A stretch of DNA of 8,763 nucleotides from Chloroflexota bacterium (GTDB lineage: Bacteria; Chloroflexota; Limnocylindria; Limnocylindrales; CSP1-4). Each line of letters starts with the position of its first letter. The stretch's first letter is position 1. Positions 7,426 through 8,763 of this stretch are shown piece by piece. The notes under the pieces were generated by a model. The model saw nothing but the letters and a program-made list of their open reading frames with translations, searched no databases and was not told the origin of the DNA. The stretch is taken from NCBI GenBank assembly GCA_021812735.1, contig JAKAMV010000370.1, forward strand, positions 1-8,763. The letters run 5' to 3'. The position numbers and the translations under genes are program-made.

Positions 7426-7430
7426 GGAGG
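7426..7430 (+). promoter_or_regulatory. Shine-Dalgarno site of fic (decides the start)
   Basis: GGAGG ends 4 bases before the ATG at 7435. With the family-typical N-terminus MGRYVERRWEGDPGA it sets the start here, although the frame is open for another 84 codons upstream. Confidence 0.8.
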
Positions 7431-7434
7431 GTGG

Positions 7435-8613
7435 ATGGGCCGATACGTCGAGCGGAGGTGGGAGGGCGACCCGGGCGCGATGGGCGGACGCCGCGCCCGC
7501 GCATCCTTCGCGTACCGCGCCTTCGTACCGGACCCCATCGCGGCGATCGAACCCGTCGTCCCCTTCGAGGTCGCAGACGCCGCCGCCGACGCGGAGGCGG
7601 CCATCCGAGCCCTGAACGAGCGGGCGTCCGTCCGCGGGCTCGAGGCGATCGGCCCGCTGCTCCTCCGGTCGGAGGCGGTCGCCTCGTCGCGCATCGAGGG
7701 CTACGACGTCTCCTCGCTCAACCTCGCCCGCGCGCTGGTCGACCCCCGGGCCGCGAGGGGGAGCGCCCGCACGGTCGCCGCGAACGTCTCGGCGATGGAG
7801 GAGGCCGTCGCCATCGCCGACCAGGGCCGGGACGTGACGCCCGAGGACATCATCGCAATCCACGCGACGCTCATGGCGGGCGACGAGCGCGCGCGGCCCG
7901 GACGCGTCCGCGAGGAGCAGAACTGGATCGGCGGGCGCCTGGGCAACCCGTCCGACGCCGCCTTCGTGCCACCACCGGAGGACCTCGTCGGCCCGCTGCT
8001 CGACGACCTCGCCGTCTTCATGGCCCGCGACGACATGCCGGCCGTCGCCCAGGCGGCGATCGCGCATGCCCAGTTCGAGACGGTCCACCCGTTCATCGAC
8101 GGCAACGGGCGGGTCGGCCGAGCGCTGGTCCACGTGGTCCTCCGCCGGCGCGGCGCAGCCAGCCGGTTCGTGCCGCCCGTCTCGATGGTCCTGGCCGCGC
8201 GGCCGGCGGCCTACGTCGATGGCCTCACGGCGTTCCGCGAGGGGCGCGTTGCGGAGTGGGTCGGCTCCTTCTCGGGGGCGGCGGCCGCGGCGGCGTCGGT
8301 GTCGATCGAGCTGGCGGACCAGGTCGCGGCATTGCAGGCGGAGTGGTCCGAGCGGGCCGGCCGACCGCGCTCGGGCTCGGCGGCCGCGCGGCTCATCGCG
8401 CTGCTGCCCGCCCTGCCGGTGCTGTCCGCGCCGACCGCGCGCGGCGCCATCGGGGTGAGCCAGCAGCAGACGCTCGCCGCCCTCAAGTCCCTCGCGGACG
8501 CGGGCGTCCTGCGCCAGATCAGCACCGGCACCTACGACCGCCAGTACGCGGCGACCGAGCTCTTCGACCTGCTCACGGCCTATGAGGAGCGCGTCGTCGG
8601 CCGCTCACGATGA
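7435..8613 (+). CDS. Fic-family protein (AMP-transferase type) with internal inhibitory motif
   Basis: A 392-residue Fic-family protein. These cytosolic enzymes usually transfer AMP (or another nucleotide or phosphate group) from a nucleotide to a hydroxyl side chain of a target protein. The catalytic loop HPFIDGNGRVGR (residues 218-229) is complete, with catalytic His218 and the anion-binding GNGR. The substrate-binding flap is probably REEQNWIGG (159-167). SSRIEG (84-89) fits the inhibitory helix pattern [S/T]xxxE[G/N], placing Glu88 to block ATP; because it is N-terminal to the Fic core this is the class II arrangement, self-inhibited without a separate antitoxin. The last 80 residues (GAIGVSQQQTLAALKSLADAGVLRQI onward) look like a winged helix, suggesting DNA or protein binding and possible autoregulation. 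It has its own promoter region with paired inverted repeats and overlaps a tiny downstream ORF by four bases. The target is unknown. Confidence 0.95.
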   Translation: MGRYVERRWEGDPGAMGGRRARASFAYRAFVPDPIAAIEPVVPFEVADAAADAEAAIRALNERASVRGLEAIGPLLLRSEAVASSRIEGYDVSSLNLARALVDPRAARGSARTVAANVSAMEEAVAIADQGRDVTPEDIIAIHATLMAGDERARPGRVREEQNWIGGRLGNPSDAAFVPPPEDLVGPLLDDLAVFMARDDMPAVAQAAIAHAQFETVHPFIDGNGRVGRALVHVVLRRRGAASRFVPPVSMVLAARPAAYVDGLTAFREGRVAEWVGSFSGAAAAAASVSIELADQVAALQAEWSERAGRPRSGSAAARLIALLPALPVLSAPTARGAIGVSQQQTLAALKSLADAGVLRQISTGTYDRQYAATELFDLLTAYEERVVGRSR

Positions 8614-8730
8614 GCTGGGTCTACGAGGTCGACCGCGCCCCCCCCCCGGCCAGTGCGCGCGTTCCACTTGGCCTCGGCCGACGCGAATCGGCGCCTTCGC
8701 AGCCGCGATCGGCCGGTGCGAGCCGGATGA
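8610..8730 (+). pseudogene. tiny ORF coupled to fic, out of frame at a C10 tract
   Basis: An ATG overlaps the fic stop codon (ATGA, 8610-8613), the usual sign of translational coupling. The frame begins MSWVYEVDRAPP with G/C third positions, then meets ten consecutive C. With nine C the reading would continue PVRAFHLASADANRRLRSRD with good codon use and stop at TGA 8728-8730, giving 39 residues. As written, the ATG frame stays open to the window end with poorer codon use. I do not recognise the peptide. The indel may be real decay, phase variation, or a homopolymer sequencing error. Confidence 0.45.
8638..8647 (+). repeat. C10 homopolymer tract
   Basis: Ten consecutive C, the longest homopolymer noticed in the window, 28 bases into the ORF that overlaps the fic stop codon. 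Tracts of this length are prone to replication slippage and to sequencing indels. Confidence 0.95.
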
Positions 8731-8760
8731 CCCCGACACTGAGGCCGTTACGGGAGGCGC
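8720..8760. repeat. imperfect direct repeat, copy 2 (downstream of fic)
   Basis: Same-orientation partner of 7201-7241 (32 of 41 identical). It begins within the last codons of the frame-restored small ORF and reaches the window end, so its right border cannot be seen. Start-to-start distance between copies is 1,519 bases, spanning the fic promoter, fic and the small ORF. Confidence 0.6.
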
Positions 8761-8763
8761 AAA

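Noticed and set aside
7183..7434. 84-codon upstream extension of the fic frame
   Set aside because: It runs through the repeat, the predicted promoter and inverted repeats; the ATG at 7435 has GGAGG and the family start.
7201..8760. Integron attC sites for the flanking repeats
   Set aside because: The repeats lack the paired RYYYAAC and GTTRRRY core sites, and no integrase gene is in the window.

Overview
This 8,763-base window is very GC-rich. Its coding regions have near-saturated G/C third codon positions, and it uses GTG as well as ATG starts. It looks like chromosomal DNA of a high-GC bacterium, most likely an actinobacterium or a high-GC Chloroflexota lineage; the sequence alone does not decide between them. 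It shows no phage, plasmid, transposase, tRNA, rRNA or CRISPR signature.

Left block (1-3721, all on the minus strand, read right to left): enolase (eno, with a clear Shine-Dalgarno), then a TauE/SafE-type permease, then a MutS-like ATPase whose C-terminus lies beyond base 1. The gaps between them (84 and 237 bases) hold only GC hairpins.

Middle block (3722-6190): about 530 bases without a recognisable gene, then the decayed N-terminus of a cation transporter (minus strand). Diverging from it is a small two-helix membrane protein that looks leaderless. Converging on that is an Nramp-family transporter (minus strand) whose metal-site motifs differ from classical Mn/Fe Nramps. The Nramp gene has a roughly 190-base leader with its own -10 box, a proline-containing 24-codon leader ORF with a Shine-Dalgarno, and two partly exclusive hairpins plus a third next to the Nramp ribosome-binding site. 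This looks like a translation-dependent metal-sensing leader and is the most interesting candidate system here.

Right block (6191-8763): about 1 kb that is nearly gene-free, with one possible single-helix peptide, then a Fic-family enzyme (plus strand) with an intact catalytic motif and an internal inhibitory motif. A short AT-richer promoter region before fic carries two 27-29-base inverted repeats spaced exactly 51 bases apart, one covering the predicted -10. A tiny ORF overlaps the fic stop codon (ATGA) and is knocked out of frame by a run of ten C. A 41-base imperfect direct repeat lies on both sides of this fic unit, so it may be a cassette.
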